From Aureibaculum algae (GTDB lineage Bacteria > Bacteroidota > Bacteroidia > Flavobacteriales > Flavobacteriaceae): a DNA stretch of 64,000 nucleotides. Positions 17,690 to 27,300 of the stretch are shown one piece after another. The DNA lies in the NCBI RefSeq assembly GCF_006065315.1, contig NZ_CP040749.1, positions 2,556,501 to 2,620,500 of the forward strand, in the 5' to 3' direction. Numbering within the stretch: the first letter of the stretch is position 1; each line of letters begins with the position of its first letter. The notes under the pieces were generated by a model that was not told the DNA's origin, did not search any database, and was given only the letters and a program-made list of their open reading frames with translations. Position numbers and translations under genes: made by a program.

Positions 17690-18991
17690 ATGTCAACGAC
17701 TAATAAATTCTCCTTTGTAAACCCCAATAAAGTTCCATTTTTTTATGGGTATATCGTTTTGTTTATTGGTACAATTGGTGTTTGGGCTAGCATACCAGGT
17801 CAAACAGTAGGAGTCTCAGTATTTACTGATCCTGTTAAAGATGCATTAGGGCTTACCAGAAATCAGTTTAGCAATGCCTATATGATAGGTACTTTTATGA
17901 GTTCCTTTTTTGTGGCAAGGGCAGGAGTGCTTTTTGATAAATATGGGGCTCGGTATGTTGCATTCTTTGCGGCCATATTCTTAGCTATATCTTTATTATT
18001 AGCTTCCGTTTCGGTTTCAATAAGTGAATTCTTTAAAACGTTATTCAACAATACCTCTTGGATTATTCCATTTTCAGTAATTTCTTTGTTGTTTTTTATG
18101 ATTAGGTTTAGCGGACAAGGTGTTTTGACCATGGCTTCTAGAAATATGATTATGATATGGTTTGATAAGAATCGAGGTAAAGTTAATGCTTTAAGTAGCG
18201 TTGCGGTTTCACTCGGGTTTTCTAGCTCTCCGATACTACTCAATAGACTTATTGATGATCATGGTTGGCAACTCAGTTGGCAACTTATAGCTATTTGTTT
18301 ATTGATTTTTAGCTTCTTCATTTTACAATTCTATAGAAATAATCCTGAAGATTTTAACATGATACCTGATGGTTCTAAAATAATAGAGGATAAGGTGAAA
18401 ATAAAAAAAGTAGAACATCAATTTACGTTAAAAGAAGCAAAAGAAACACGAGCTTTTTGGGTGTTCGGACTTACATTAGCATTTAATAGTTTTTTTATAA
18501 CAGGATTTACTTTTCATATCGTATCCATATTCGCAAATCACGATTATTCTAAAAGTGAGGCCATTTCCATTTTTTTACCCATATCAATTATAGCCATTTC
18601 TGTAGGGACTCTTTTTAATATATTAAGCGATTATGTTCGTCAGAAAATATTACTTTACCTAATGTTGTTTAGTGGCTTATTAGCTACTGTAGGATTATTG
18701 CTACTTGGTAATTCAATTAGAATATATTTATTAGTTATAGGATTAGGCGGTATGGGCGGTATGTTTTCAGTTATAAATGCAGTGTCTTGGCCTAGATATT
18801 ATGGTAGATTACATTTAGGTGCAATAACGGGTAAAATAATGAGTTTTTTAGTGATTGCAAGTGCTATTGCTCCAAGCTTGTTTAGTTATAGTTACACTAC
18901 TTTGGGGTCTTACAGTTATATCAGTTATCTTAATATTATTTTTTTGATAACACTTATCATAGCATCTATAAAAGCTAAAAATCCTCAGTAA
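17690..18991 (+). CDS. MFS transporter, OFA/oxalate-formate-antiporter-like
   Basis: The protein is about 433 residues with 12 predicted membrane segments. The N-terminal GYIVLFIGTIGVWASIPGQT and FFVARAGVLFDKYGARYVAF resemble MFS_1 monocarboxylate/OFA carriers. A central hydrophilic loop (residues ~225-250) divides the two halves. The substrate is unknown. I place the start at the ATG 17690 because a -7 box covers the upstream TTG. It follows the EntS-like gene by 100 bp on the same strand but seems to have its own promoter. Confidence 0.87.
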   Translation: MSTTNKFSFVNPNKVPFFYGYIVLFIGTIGVWASIPGQTVGVSVFTDPVKDALGLTRNQFSNAYMIGTFMSSFFVARAGVLFDKYGARYVAFFAAIFLAISLLLASVSVSISEFFKTLFNNTSWIIPFSVISLLFFMIRFSGQGVLTMASRNMIMIWFDKNRGKVNALSSVAVSLGFSSSPILLNRLIDDHGWQLSWQLIAICLLIFSFFILQFYRNNPEDFNMIPDGSKIIEDKVKIKKVEHQFTLKEAKETRAFWVFGLTLAFNSFFITGFTFHIVSIFANHDYSKSEAISIFLPISIIAISVGTLFNILSDYVRQKILLYLMLFSGLLATVGLLLLGNSIRIYLLVIGLGGMGGMFSVINAVSWPRYYGRLHLGAITGKIMSFLVIASAIAPSLFSYSYTTLGSYSYISYLNIIFLITLIIASIKAKNPQ

Positions 18992-19056
18992 TAACAGTAC
19001 TGTTATATTATTTAGCATTATATTTATCAATCAAACTAAAAAAGTAAAATAGTACT

Positions 19057-20049
19057 ATGCAATCATATTCAATAGAAGAAATTAATAATATATTGGACGG
19101 AGAGCTTGTAGGGCATACAACTTCTCAAATAACAGGTCCAGAACAACTAGATAAAGCTGAAAATAACCACATAACTTTCATAGGTAGTACCAAATATATT
19201 AAATATTGGGATGCATCTAAGGCTTCTGCAGCCATTGTCAATGAAAAGTTCACCGTTGAACCCGGAGAGAATCGTGCCTTGATAAAAGTAAAAAATGCAG
19301 ATTTGGCCATGGCAAAACTTTTAGAAGTTTTTAATCCGCCACCTCCAGTTTTTGATATTGATATCCATCCTACTGCAGTAGTACATGAAACTGCTAAATT
19401 GGGTAAAGATTGTCAAATTGGAGCAGGGTGTTATATTGGTAAAGATGTAGTATTGGCAGATGGCGTTATTTTATACCCAAATGTTACCATAATGGATGAA
19501 ACAACTATAGGTGCACATACTATTGTTTGGTCAGGTACTGTTATTAGAGAACGTACAGAAATTGGTGCTTACTGTATCTTTCATACCAATGTGAGTATTG
19601 GAGCTGATGGTTTCGGTTACAGACCAAGTGATGATGGTAGAGGATTGGTGAAAATTCCGCAAATAGGTAATGTAATTATTGGTAATGGTGTTGAAATCGG
19701 AGCGAATAGTTGTGTAGATAGAGGTAAATTTAGCTCAACCATCATTGGAGATGGATGTAAAATTGATAATTTAGTTCAAATAGCTCATAACTGTGTTATG
19801 GGAAGATCATGTATAATGGCTGGCCATAGTGGTTTAGCTGGTTCAGTAACCTTGGGGGATGGTGTTATTATAGGAGGTAGTGCTTCTATTAAAGATCATA
19901 CTACCATTCATTCAGGTGCTACTATTGGTGCTGGATCTGGTGTTATGGGTGATGTAGCAGCAGGAAAAATAATGCTCGGTTACCCTGCTACAGAATCTAG
20001 AGAAATGCTAAAACAATGGGTCGCATTACGAAAATTAGCAAAGCAATAA
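19057..20049 (+). CDS. lpxD: UDP-3-O-(3-hydroxyacyl)glucosamine N-acyltransferase
   Basis: This is the third step of lipid A synthesis, adding the N-linked hydroxyacyl chain from acyl-ACP. The 330-residue protein has the uridine-binding N-terminal domain (GPEQLDKAENNHITFIGSTKY), a left-handed beta helix of hexapeptide repeats from residue ~105, the catalytic His segment VQIAHNCVMGRSCIMAGHSG and a C-terminal helical tail. The length is close to the family norm. Elsewhere lpxD often lies in an lpx cluster, but here it stands alone before a cold-shock-domain gene. Confidence 0.96.
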   Translation: MQSYSIEEINNILDGELVGHTTSQITGPEQLDKAENNHITFIGSTKYIKYWDASKASAAIVNEKFTVEPGENRALIKVKNADLAMAKLLEVFNPPPPVFDIDIHPTAVVHETAKLGKDCQIGAGCYIGKDVVLADGVILYPNVTIMDETTIGAHTIVWSGTVIRERTEIGAYCIFHTNVSIGADGFGYRPSDDGRGLVKIPQIGNVIIGNGVEIGANSCVDRGKFSSTIIGDGCKIDNLVQIAHNCVMGRSCIMAGHSGLAGSVTLGDGVIIGGSASIKDHTTIHSGATIGAGSGVMGDVAAGKIMLGYPATESREMLKQWVALRKLAKQ

Positions 20050-20080
20050 GTGAAATCGAAAAAAATTGCAATAAATTCAC

Positions 20081-20088
20081 TATCTTTG
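20081..20088 (+). promoter_or_regulatory. Bacteroidota -7 box (TATCTTTG) for the cold-shock-domain gene
   Basis: TATCTTTGCAG matches the consensus and predicts a leader of about 40 nt to the ATG at 20135. Confidence 0.55.
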
Positions 20089-20134
20089 CAGTGTAACAGC
20101 TTGAAAAAGCATTAAAACAGTTTGTAGATAAAGA

Positions 20135-20572
20135 ATGGCAAGAGCACAAGAAACCTTTGGAAAAAAAGAACGAGAAAAAAAGAGATTAAAAAAACGCGAA
20201 GATAAAAAAAAGCGTAAAGAGGCCCGTAAATCTGGTGAAAAAGACGATACATTTGTATATGTTGATGAATTTGGGCAGCTTACAGATACACCGCCAGACC
20301 CGGCAAGAAAGTTAAAAGTCGCTGCTGCGGATATTGTTGTTGGTGTACCTAAGAAAGAGGATTATGAAGAAGAAGATCCAATCAGAAAAGGAAAGGTTAA
20401 TTTCTATGACGATAAGAAAGGTTTTGGGTTTATTGTAGATATGGAGAATAATGAAAAATACTTCTGTCACGTAAGTGGTTTAATAGATGATATTCAAGAA
20501 AATGATAAAGTAACTTTTGAACTTGAAAAAGGACAAAAAGGTCTAAATGCAGTTAGAGTAAAACAGCAATAG
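20135..20572 (+). CDS. Cold-shock-domain protein with a basic N-terminal extension
   Basis: The 145-residue protein has two parts. Residues 1-40 are an extremely Lys/Arg/Glu-rich helix-like segment. Residues ~84-145 are a cold-shock domain (KGKVNFYDDKKGFGFI, CHVSGLIDDIQENDKVTF). The linker is acidic and Pro-containing. It probably binds RNA, with the basic extension adding affinity or ribosome contacts. It has its own promoter and a strong terminator. The C-terminal domain closely resembles the 63-residue Csp at 8410-8601, so the two are paralogues. Confidence 0.9.
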   Translation: MARAQETFGKKEREKKRLKKREDKKKRKEARKSGEKDDTFVYVDEFGQLTDTPPDPARKLKVAAADIVVGVPKKEDYEEEDPIRKGKVNFYDDKKGFGFIVDMENNEKYFCHVSGLIDDIQENDKVTFELEKGQKGLNAVRVKQQ

Positions 20573-20597
20573 GCGAATAGTATAATTTTATAAAAAA

Positions 20598-20626
20598 GCC
20601 CAATGAGTTTCTCATTGGGCTTTTTT
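20598..20626 (+). terminator. Rho-independent terminator of the cold-shock-domain gene
   Basis: The perfect 10-bp stem GCCCAATGAG / CTCATTGGGC with a TTT loop is followed by TTTTTT. Confidence 0.92.
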
Positions 20627-20860
20627 ATGCTTTTTATTTAGGTCTATGACCATCCGAAATTTTAATGATGTTAGAGGTACTGCGTTTTATTTAATTAAAA
20701 GAGACATTTAGGCATCAGATAATACATGAGTTGAGATTCATTTTAAAGGTTGTTTTAAAGTTATTTAACATTTGATGCACCTTTCATATAAATATGCAAA
20801 TAGAACTGTTTAAGCGAATTGATATGTACTAAGCGTAATTTTATCAAATGTGAAGCACAA
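20627..20860. other. Gap between two terminators, no feature seen
   Basis: This is AT-rich DNA between two convergent genes. I see no open frame of useful length, no -7 box with a downstream gene and no clear repeat. Confidence 0.6.
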
Positions 20861-20861
20861 A

Positions 20862-20893
20862 AAAATGCCTGATGAATTTTCATCAGGCATTTT
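20862..20893 (-). terminator. Rho-independent terminator of the OmpA-family gene
   Basis: AAAATGCCTGATGA pairs with TCATCAGGCATTTT around a 4-nt loop. On the reverse strand a run of about seven T follows. It lies just past the stop at 20916. Confidence 0.9.
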
Positions 20894-20915
20894 AAATAAA
20901 TTATTTATAATGAGC

Positions 20916-21752
20916 TTATTCTTTGTCAGCCATTAATGCGAAGAATTTATCAATATTCGGCATAATAACGATACGAGTTCTTCTGTTTTTTGCTCTGTTC
21001 TCTTTAGAATCATTTTCAACTAAAGGTTGGTAGCTACTTCTACCTGAAGCAATTAATCTTGCAGGATCAACTTTAAATTTATCTTGCATTCTTCTAACTA
21101 AAGAAGTTGCACGTAATACACTTAAGTCCCAGTTGTCTTTAATAGCACCTGTATTAATAGTTCTAGAATCTGTATGACCTTCAACCATTAAATCTAAGCT
21201 AGGCTCAGAAGCTAATAAATCAGCAATTTTTTGTAAAATACCATCCGCTTTACTATTCATTCTATAGCTAGCAGTTCTAAACAATAAATTGTCAGCAATA
21301 GTAATCATTACTACAGTTTCGTTAATGTTAATATCAACTTCTCCGTTAGTATCTTCACCTAATTCGCTACCTGCCATTGTTTTCTTTAAATTATAAGAAA
21401 CCGCAAGGTTCATAGAATCTTTTAATGTTTTCGCACCTTTAACAGCTTCTGAATCCATTTTTGAGATGGTAGCTCTCATTTGTTTTTTTGCTTCTGTAGA
21501 GATAACACTTCCATCAGAAGTAGTTAACTTAGCATCACTTTCTTCTTTAAGGGCATTTATTTTTGAATTATAAGCATCAACTTTTGCTTCAATTGCAGCA
21601 AATTTAGATTGTAATTCATCTTTTTCAATTGCAGTTTTGTGCAATTCACCTTTAATTTGGTCTCTGTCTTGTTCAAGTGCAACATATTTCTTTTTTGATA
21701 CACATGCAGACAATAATACCATTGTCAATAATAATACTGATACTTTTCTCAT
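20916..21752 (-). CDS. OmpA-family peptidoglycan-binding lipoprotein
   Basis: The 278-residue lipoprotein (LLSAC, Cys17) has a coiled-coil region (residues ~25-75) and a C-terminal OmpA domain (residues ~150-265). That domain shows the peptidoglycan-binding pattern LMVEGHTDSR, NWDLSVLRATSLVRRM and RLIASGRSSYQP. It should tether the outer membrane to the wall. It is monocistronic with the best-matching promoter in the window and a strong terminator, suggesting abundant constitutive expression. Confidence 0.93.
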   Translation of the reverse strand: MRKVSVLLLTMVLLSACVSKKKYVALEQDRDQIKGELHKTAIEKDELQSKFAAIEAKVDAYNSKINALKEESDAKLTTSDGSVISTEAKKQMRATISKMDSEAVKGAKTLKDSMNLAVSYNLKKTMAGSELGEDTNGEVDININETVVMITIADNLLFRTASYRMNSKADGILQKIADLLASEPSLDLMVEGHTDSRTINTGAIKDNWDLSVLRATSLVRRMQDKFKVDPARLIASGRSSYQPLVENDSKENRAKNRRTRIVIMPNIDKFFALMADKE

Positions 21753-21805
21753 AATTTAATGTTTTTAATTTAACTTAGAGTTTAACTAGTGTTTTTTTGT
21801 AGCTG

Positions 21806-21835
21806 CAAATTTATAATAAACTATGAATTAAACAA
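21806..21835 (-). promoter_or_regulatory. Full Bacteroidota promoter (TTG-N19-TAAATTTG) of the OmpA-family gene
   Basis: On the reverse strand TTG (21835-21833), an exact 19-bp spacer and TAAATTTG (21813-21806) reproduce the Bacteroides/Flavobacterium consensus. The leader would be about 45 nt. Confidence 0.85.
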
Positions 21836-22180
21836 TTATAATTAATAAGTTTTATTAAAAACAGTTTTAAAATTAATAAGCTGAAAACTAAACGATTACC
21901 ATACTTTGTCGTTAATAACAATTAGCACATGTATTCTTATTAATAGTAAAGAGTTCAAAAACAGCCTTATTACTAGTGTATTAAATATTTTGCATGTGTG
22001 CTGCAATTACATCCATTTATAAGGTGATTTTTGGATGGACTTCATTTATATATACTACCCAATAATTTGAAACGCTTTTAATAATAAGGAGTTTTCAAAG
22101 TAAAAATATAATCTATTTAAATTGAATCCATTATCTTAGGCCTGTTTTGAGAATGGATATCTCTTATGAATTCAAAACTC
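21836..22180. other. Divergent intergenic region, little seen
   Basis: This AT-rich stretch lies between the OmpA promoter and the promoter of the next forward gene. An in-frame ATG at 22153 lies here but upstream of the likely transcription start. I see no RNA gene or repeat. Confidence 0.5.
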
Positions 22181-22188
22181 TAAATTTG
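22181..22188 (+). promoter_or_regulatory. Bacteroidota -7 box (TAAATTTG) that decides the start of the next gene
   Basis: A perfect TAnnTTTG predicts transcription from about 22195, leaving ATG 22210 as the first usable start and excluding the ATG at 22153. Confidence 0.55.
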
Positions 22189-22209
22189 TTTAGTATAGGA
22201 TACCTTATT

Positions 22210-22881
22210 ATGCTTAAAGACGCAACGATAATAGCATTAGCTTGGCCAGACACCAAAGTCATTCAAGAAGGCAAATGGTATGATATTCCTATGAAGTGGG
22301 TTGGAGTTCTTAAAAATGGGTATTATTCCGCGGGACATGCCGCATTTTTACTCATTAACCATAACAATAAGGAGGTCCATTATTTTGATTTTGGAAGATA
22401 CCACACACCAATAAAATATGGAAGGGTAAGAAGTAAACTAACCGATCCAGATATACAAATGAATATAAAAGCAGAAATCAAGAATGGGGAGATTCTCAAT
22501 TTAGACCAACTATTGTTTAATAGATATAGAAATAAAGCTTGTCATGGTGATGGAAGATTGTTGGCCTCAATTGTTAAGGGAATTAATTTTGAACTCGCCT
22601 ATAAAAAAGTAAAAGTGATGCAAGATTGTGAAGCCATAAGGTATGGCCCTTTTGAATTGAAGGGAACAAATTGTTCACGTTTTGTAGTACAAGTCGTTTT
22701 AGCTTCTTCTAAAAATTGGTTTACTAAATTATTAATAAGAGTTCCATATACCATTTCAGCGACGCCAAGATCAAATACTAAAGTACTAAATGATTTATCA
22801 CATTATTTTGAGGTGAATGATAATGAAATTTATAAGAAGAAAAGCAAGTTTTATTTTTTCAAAAAATGGTTTGTATATTAA
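22210..22881 (+). CDS. Uncharacterised Bacteroidota protein with a possible permuted NlpC/P60-like site
   Basis: The protein is about 223 residues with no signal peptide. It begins MLKDATIIALAWPDTK, which resembles an uncharacterised flavobacterial family (possibly the one catalogued as DUF6695; from memory, unverified). Three conserved-looking blocks stand out: SAGHAAFLLI with His43, KACHGDGRLL, and GTNCSRFVVQ with Cys155. A His block first and an NC-x-x-FV block later is the order seen in circularly permuted NlpC/P60 enzymes such as LRAT and YiiX. It may therefore be a thiol hydrolase or acyltransferase. That is inference only. The next gene probably belongs to the same transcript. Confidence 0.72.
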   Translation: MLKDATIIALAWPDTKVIQEGKWYDIPMKWVGVLKNGYYSAGHAAFLLINHNNKEVHYFDFGRYHTPIKYGRVRSKLTDPDIQMNIKAEIKNGEILNLDQLLFNRYRNKACHGDGRLLASIVKGINFELAYKKVKVMQDCEAIRYGPFELKGTNCSRFVVQVVLASSKNWFTKLLIRVPYTISATPRSNTKVLNDLSHYFEVNDNEIYKKKSKFYFFKKWFVY

Positions 22882-22943
22882 GAAACGGATTAATATAATT
22901 TTTTAATAAATAGGTAAAGAATGATAATTTTTAAAGACTAACT

Positions 22944-23264
22944 ATGGGATTAATACGAACACTTTTACCTCCGAGTTTACCAGAAATCATTCCGAAAAAT
23001 TCAAAATGGTTATCGGGGCAAGGAGCCGGATGTTGGTTTAGTATAGAAACAACGACGACTAGTAATACTTATAGAATAGTGAGATATACACCTCAAGGCG
23101 TAGTTGATTGTGATCGTATTTTTAAAATGGTTGACAACGGTTCCGTTTTTAAAATAGAACAACCATACATATTTGTCCATGTTTCACATTGCAACAAGTG
23201 TAAGATTAAACAGAGCAATCAACTATTTATTTTTAATTATCATATAAATGTCGATTCGTTGTAG
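22944..23264 (+). CDS. Small uncharacterised Bacteroidota protein
   Basis: The 106-residue protein has the N-terminal signature GLIRTLLPPSLPEIIPKNSK followed by a compact beta-rich domain (YRIVRYTPQGVVDCDRIF, then IFVHVSHCNKCKI). No signal peptide is present. A CNKC motif near the end could bind metal or form a disulfide. It lies 62 bp after the permuted-protease-like gene on the same strand. I recall similar small proteins in other flavobacteria but know no function. Confidence 0.65.
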   Translation: MGLIRTLLPPSLPEIIPKNSKWLSGQGAGCWFSIETTTTSNTYRIVRYTPQGVVDCDRIFKMVDNGSVFKIEQPYIFVHVSHCNKCKIKQSNQLFIFNYHINVDSL

Positions 23265-23300
23265 ATTAATGTATAATTTTATCGCGAATTATTTTAATCA

Positions 23301-24218
23301 ATGACCAAACCCAACAACAAAGTACTTATTGTATTAGCTTTTTTTTCAATTTATGTAATTTGGGGCTCTACCTATTTACTAAACAAAATAGCGGTAACTG
23401 AGCTTCCTCCATTTAAATTAGCAGCTATTCGGTTTTTAGTTGCAAGCTTACTTATTTTTATAATCGCTAAAATTTTAGGTATTGGTATTGCAATTACCAG
23501 AAAACAGTTTAAAAATACGGTAATAGCCGGATTCTTATTCTTAACTTTTGGAAATGGAGTAGTCGTGTGGGCTTTAAAATATGTGGATAGTGGCTTTGCA
23601 GCTCTTGAAATTTCAGCCCAACCTCTTGTGGTACTTTTATTAATGCGATTTTTTGAAAGGAAGAAGATTCAACCTATGTCACTTGTAGGAATTGTTCTAG
23701 GTATGATAGGAATGTATTTATTAGTCAGTCAAACAGAAATAATTAGTAATGAAAATACAATCATAGGGCTTTTAATGATATTTGCTTGTATGATAAGTTG
23801 GGGATACAGTAGCCTATTTGTAGCCAAAGCCGATTTACCAAGTAATTTTTTTGTGAATACAGGGTATCAAATGCTAGCTGGTGGAACTATGTTACTCATT
23901 GCCAGTTTTCTATTTGGAGAACAATGGACCAATCCTATAGAATGGAGTGGTAAAGTGCAATTCTCAATGCTCATTTTAATTACTTTTGGAAGTATTGTGG
24001 CATTTACATCTTTTAACTACCTTTTAAAAAATGTTTCCCCTGAGAAGGTAGCAACGTCTACCTATGTCAATCCTATTATAGCGTTACTTTTAGGCTGGTA
24101 CTTTTTAGATGAACAAATAACCAAGCAATCTATTATTGCAGCTATTGTACTTTTAACAGGGGTATACTTTATTAATACTACAAAAAAATTAACTAGGTAT
24201 TCTAGATTTAAAAAATAG
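23301..24218 (+). CDS. EamA/DMT-family transporter
   Basis: This 305-residue inner-membrane protein consists of two EamA repeats of five helices each (about residues 8-142 and 152-290). The opening IYVIWGSTYLLNKIAVTELPPF and the second-repeat ending VNPIIALLLGWYFLDEQI are typical of the drug/metabolite exporter superfamily. The substrate is unknown, and amino acids or metabolites are usual for relatives. Confidence 0.92.
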   Translation: MTKPNNKVLIVLAFFSIYVIWGSTYLLNKIAVTELPPFKLAAIRFLVASLLIFIIAKILGIGIAITRKQFKNTVIAGFLFLTFGNGVVVWALKYVDSGFAALEISAQPLVVLLLMRFFERKKIQPMSLVGIVLGMIGMYLLVSQTEIISNENTIIGLLMIFACMISWGYSSLFVAKADLPSNFFVNTGYQMLAGGTMLLIASFLFGEQWTNPIEWSGKVQFSMLILITFGSIVAFTSFNYLLKNVSPEKVATSTYVNPIIALLLGWYFLDEQITKQSIIAAIVLLTGVYFINTTKKLTRYSRFKK

Positions 24219-24335
24219 CATTGTCATATTTTTTAAGTAGTCCTTTTATAACTCAATAAGTTTAAATTTTTTAACTACTTTTTTTTTGAGCTAAAGATTT
24301 AAACATTAAAGTTAATTCACTAATTTTTTATAGAG

Positions 24336-24343
24336 TAATTTTG
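24336..24343 (+). promoter_or_regulatory. -7 box (TAATTTTG) of the tamB-tamL operon
   Basis: TAATTTTG fits TAnnTTTG, with a TTA 21 bp upstream as a weak -33. Transcription from about 24350 agrees with a TTG start at 24383. Confidence 0.5.
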
Positions 24344-24382
24344 CTTGCTTAAGTAAGGAATATTCAATTAGCACTATTCTAT

Positions 24383-27300
24383 TTGAAAGATAAAAAAAAA
24401 AGTATTAAAAGTCGCATACTAAGAGGTGTAGGTAAACTAGCTCTAGGTCTTGTGGTACTATTTATTTTGCTTATTTTATTTATTCGAAGTAAATGGGGGC
24501 AAGACATCATCGTAAATAAGGTTATCACATATGTTTCAGAAAAAACAAACACTAAAGTTGAAATAGACAAATTATACATCACATTTGGTGGAAACATCAT
24601 GCTCAATGGACTTTATTTAGAGGACACTAAAGGTGATACGTTGGTGTATTCCAATTCCCTCGAAGCCAATATGCCGCTTTGGTCAATTATTAATGGAAAG
24701 GGGATAGGTATTGATAATTTGGTATGGAATGGGCTCAAAGCCCATATTATTCGAAAAGATTCTATTGAAGGGTATAATTTTCAGTTTTTGATAGATGCTT
24801 TTACTTCTAAGAATACTGAATTCCAGAACGAAACGACGTCAGGACCTTTAGAAATCATACTTGAATCAGTTGATTTAAATGCTTTTGATATTATCTTTGA
24901 TGATGCCGTTTTAGGCATTGAAAGTCGTTTTGTATATGGAAATTTGTCCTTAACTATGGCTAAAATCGATATAGAAAAAATGGATTTTCGGACTACATCC
25001 ATCAGCCTAAGCGATGCAACTATAAATTATACGCAAAGTCCTGTTCCGCCAATACCGTCAGACGAGAACGCTATTTTACCTTTTTTAGCTGTTGACAAAT
25101 TAAATCTGAATAATGTCGTTGCAGATTATAATTCAGAAGTTGATAATAGTCGTTATCATATCAGCATTGCACAACTTTATACAGAAATTCCAAAAATTGA
25201 TTTAACCAATAATACATTTGAAATTGTAAGGTTTCAACTAGATGACTCTGAAATTTTAATAAACACAACGACTGCCAATAAAATTGTCGTTAAAAATGAT
25301 GGTCCTTTAGTTACAGCGACGTTTGAATGGCCAAATTTCAAAATAAATGTTGGCTATCTCGATATGAAAAATAATACATTTAGCTATGTAAATAACAATG
25401 CGACTCCTCAAAATGGTGTTTTTAATGGTAACGCTATTGTTCTTAATAATCTTACTTTACATGGAAAAGAAATTTCCCTAAAGGATAAAGAGGTTGGTTT
25501 TAATATTGAAAATTTCAATTTTAACGAAGCTTCTGGAAATCAATTAAAAACACTTCAATTAAACGCTAATTTATCAGATAATTCGTTGTCAGTCAATAGT
25601 ATTAATTTATCATTAAACGATAATAAACTTCAAGGCAAGGCGGAAATAGATTTTAATAGCTTGGCTTCTTTCATCCAAAAACCAGATGATGCACAGCTTT
25701 CTGTTAATATTCCAACTTTTCGGTTTGATATAAAGGATGTTTATCAATTTCAACCAGAGTTGCATAAGAATGAAATTTTTCAATTGCTTTCAAAACAATT
25801 TTTTAATGGGAATATTGAAGCTTCTGGTACATTATCGTCGGTAACTATTCCAAAAATAAAAGTGAACTGGGGTAATGAAACCGAATTATCACTAACTGGG
25901 CATTTAGAAAATGTTACTGACATTGATAAGTTACAATTTGATATTCCACAATTTAACGCACAAACCAATAAAAAAAGTCTTTCGCTTTTTGTCAATGAAG
26001 ATAGTTTGGGAATCAATTTTCCTGAATTGGTTAATTTAAAAGGAAATGCAAAAGGTAGTATCAAAGACATTAATGCCATCGTCGAATTAAACACTTCGCA
26101 AGGAAAAGCCAACCTTAAAGGTCATTTTAATAATGAGAATCAATTGGCATTTGATGCAGATCTTAAAATTGACAATTATAAAATAGGCAACTTGTTAAAT
26201 TACAGTAAATTAGGTGAGTTAACCGTAAGTGTTACTACGAATGGAAAAGGAAGAGATATTAATCATCTCAATGGGGAGTTATTAGCTACCATAGAACATT
26301 TTGGACTTAATAATTATGAAATTAAAGACTTAATAATCGATGGGAAATTTAAAGACGGACTTGGAAAAATAAAATCTGATTACAATGATGAAAACTTAAA
26401 TCTTAATTTACTTGCAGACCTAAGGTTGGATTCTATTGCATCACAAGTTTCCTTAAATTTAGACATCATTGGTGCAGATTTGCAAGCTTTAGGTATTATG
26501 CAACGTAATGTGCGAACAGGGTTAAAACTCAATGCTGATTTTAAAGGAAATTCAGAGAAATTCAAGTTGAAAGCAAGTGTTGAAGATGGTGTAGTAGTCT
26601 TTGAGGACAAATCATATTTGCTAGGTGGCGTTGATATCAACGCGTTTGTTGACAAAGACACCACTTCGGCTTCCATAAAAAACAAGGTTTTGAATTTTGA
26701 ATTGCATTCCAATTCCAATCCACAAAATTTCACAACCGCCATCGAACGGCATTTGACAAGCTATTTTTATAGAGATACTAAAGTTGCAGATTCGATAAAA
26801 AATCCAGTGAATTTGGTATTAAAAGGTAAGATTAGTCAAGCCCCTGTGCTGAACGAAGTACTGTTGCTCAATCTAAAAGAGTTGGACACCATAGATGTGG
26901 CCATTAAATTTAACGAAAACGCCAGAAAATTAAAAGCCAATATTACTGCACCGCATATCAATTATGATGGAAATGAGATTGATAGCTTAGCTTTTAATAT
27001 CGATACAGAAATGGATAAGTTTGTGTTTGATTTGGGTTTTAAAGAAATCAACAGTGGTCCACTTGCCATCAAAAAAACGAGTTTTACAGGAAATCAAGCA
27101 AATAATGAATTGGCATTAAGTTTCACTTCTTTCTATGACCAAGAAAAATTAATTAATATTGAATCTACGATTGCCGGTCATCGAGATTCCTTAAGTTTTC
27201 ATGTATTGAACGATAATCTTATTTTGAATAAAAATAAATGGGAAACACCTAATTCCAATGAAATTTTAATTACCAACAACAATTTTTCTTTCAATGATTT

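Noticed and set aside
22162..22173. TCTTATGAATTC upstream of the 22.2 kb gene, resembling the operator at 46-53 kb
   Set aside because: It is a single copy without the A-tract, the 27-bp partner or the 35-bp spacing to a -7 box, so it is probably chance in AT-rich DNA.
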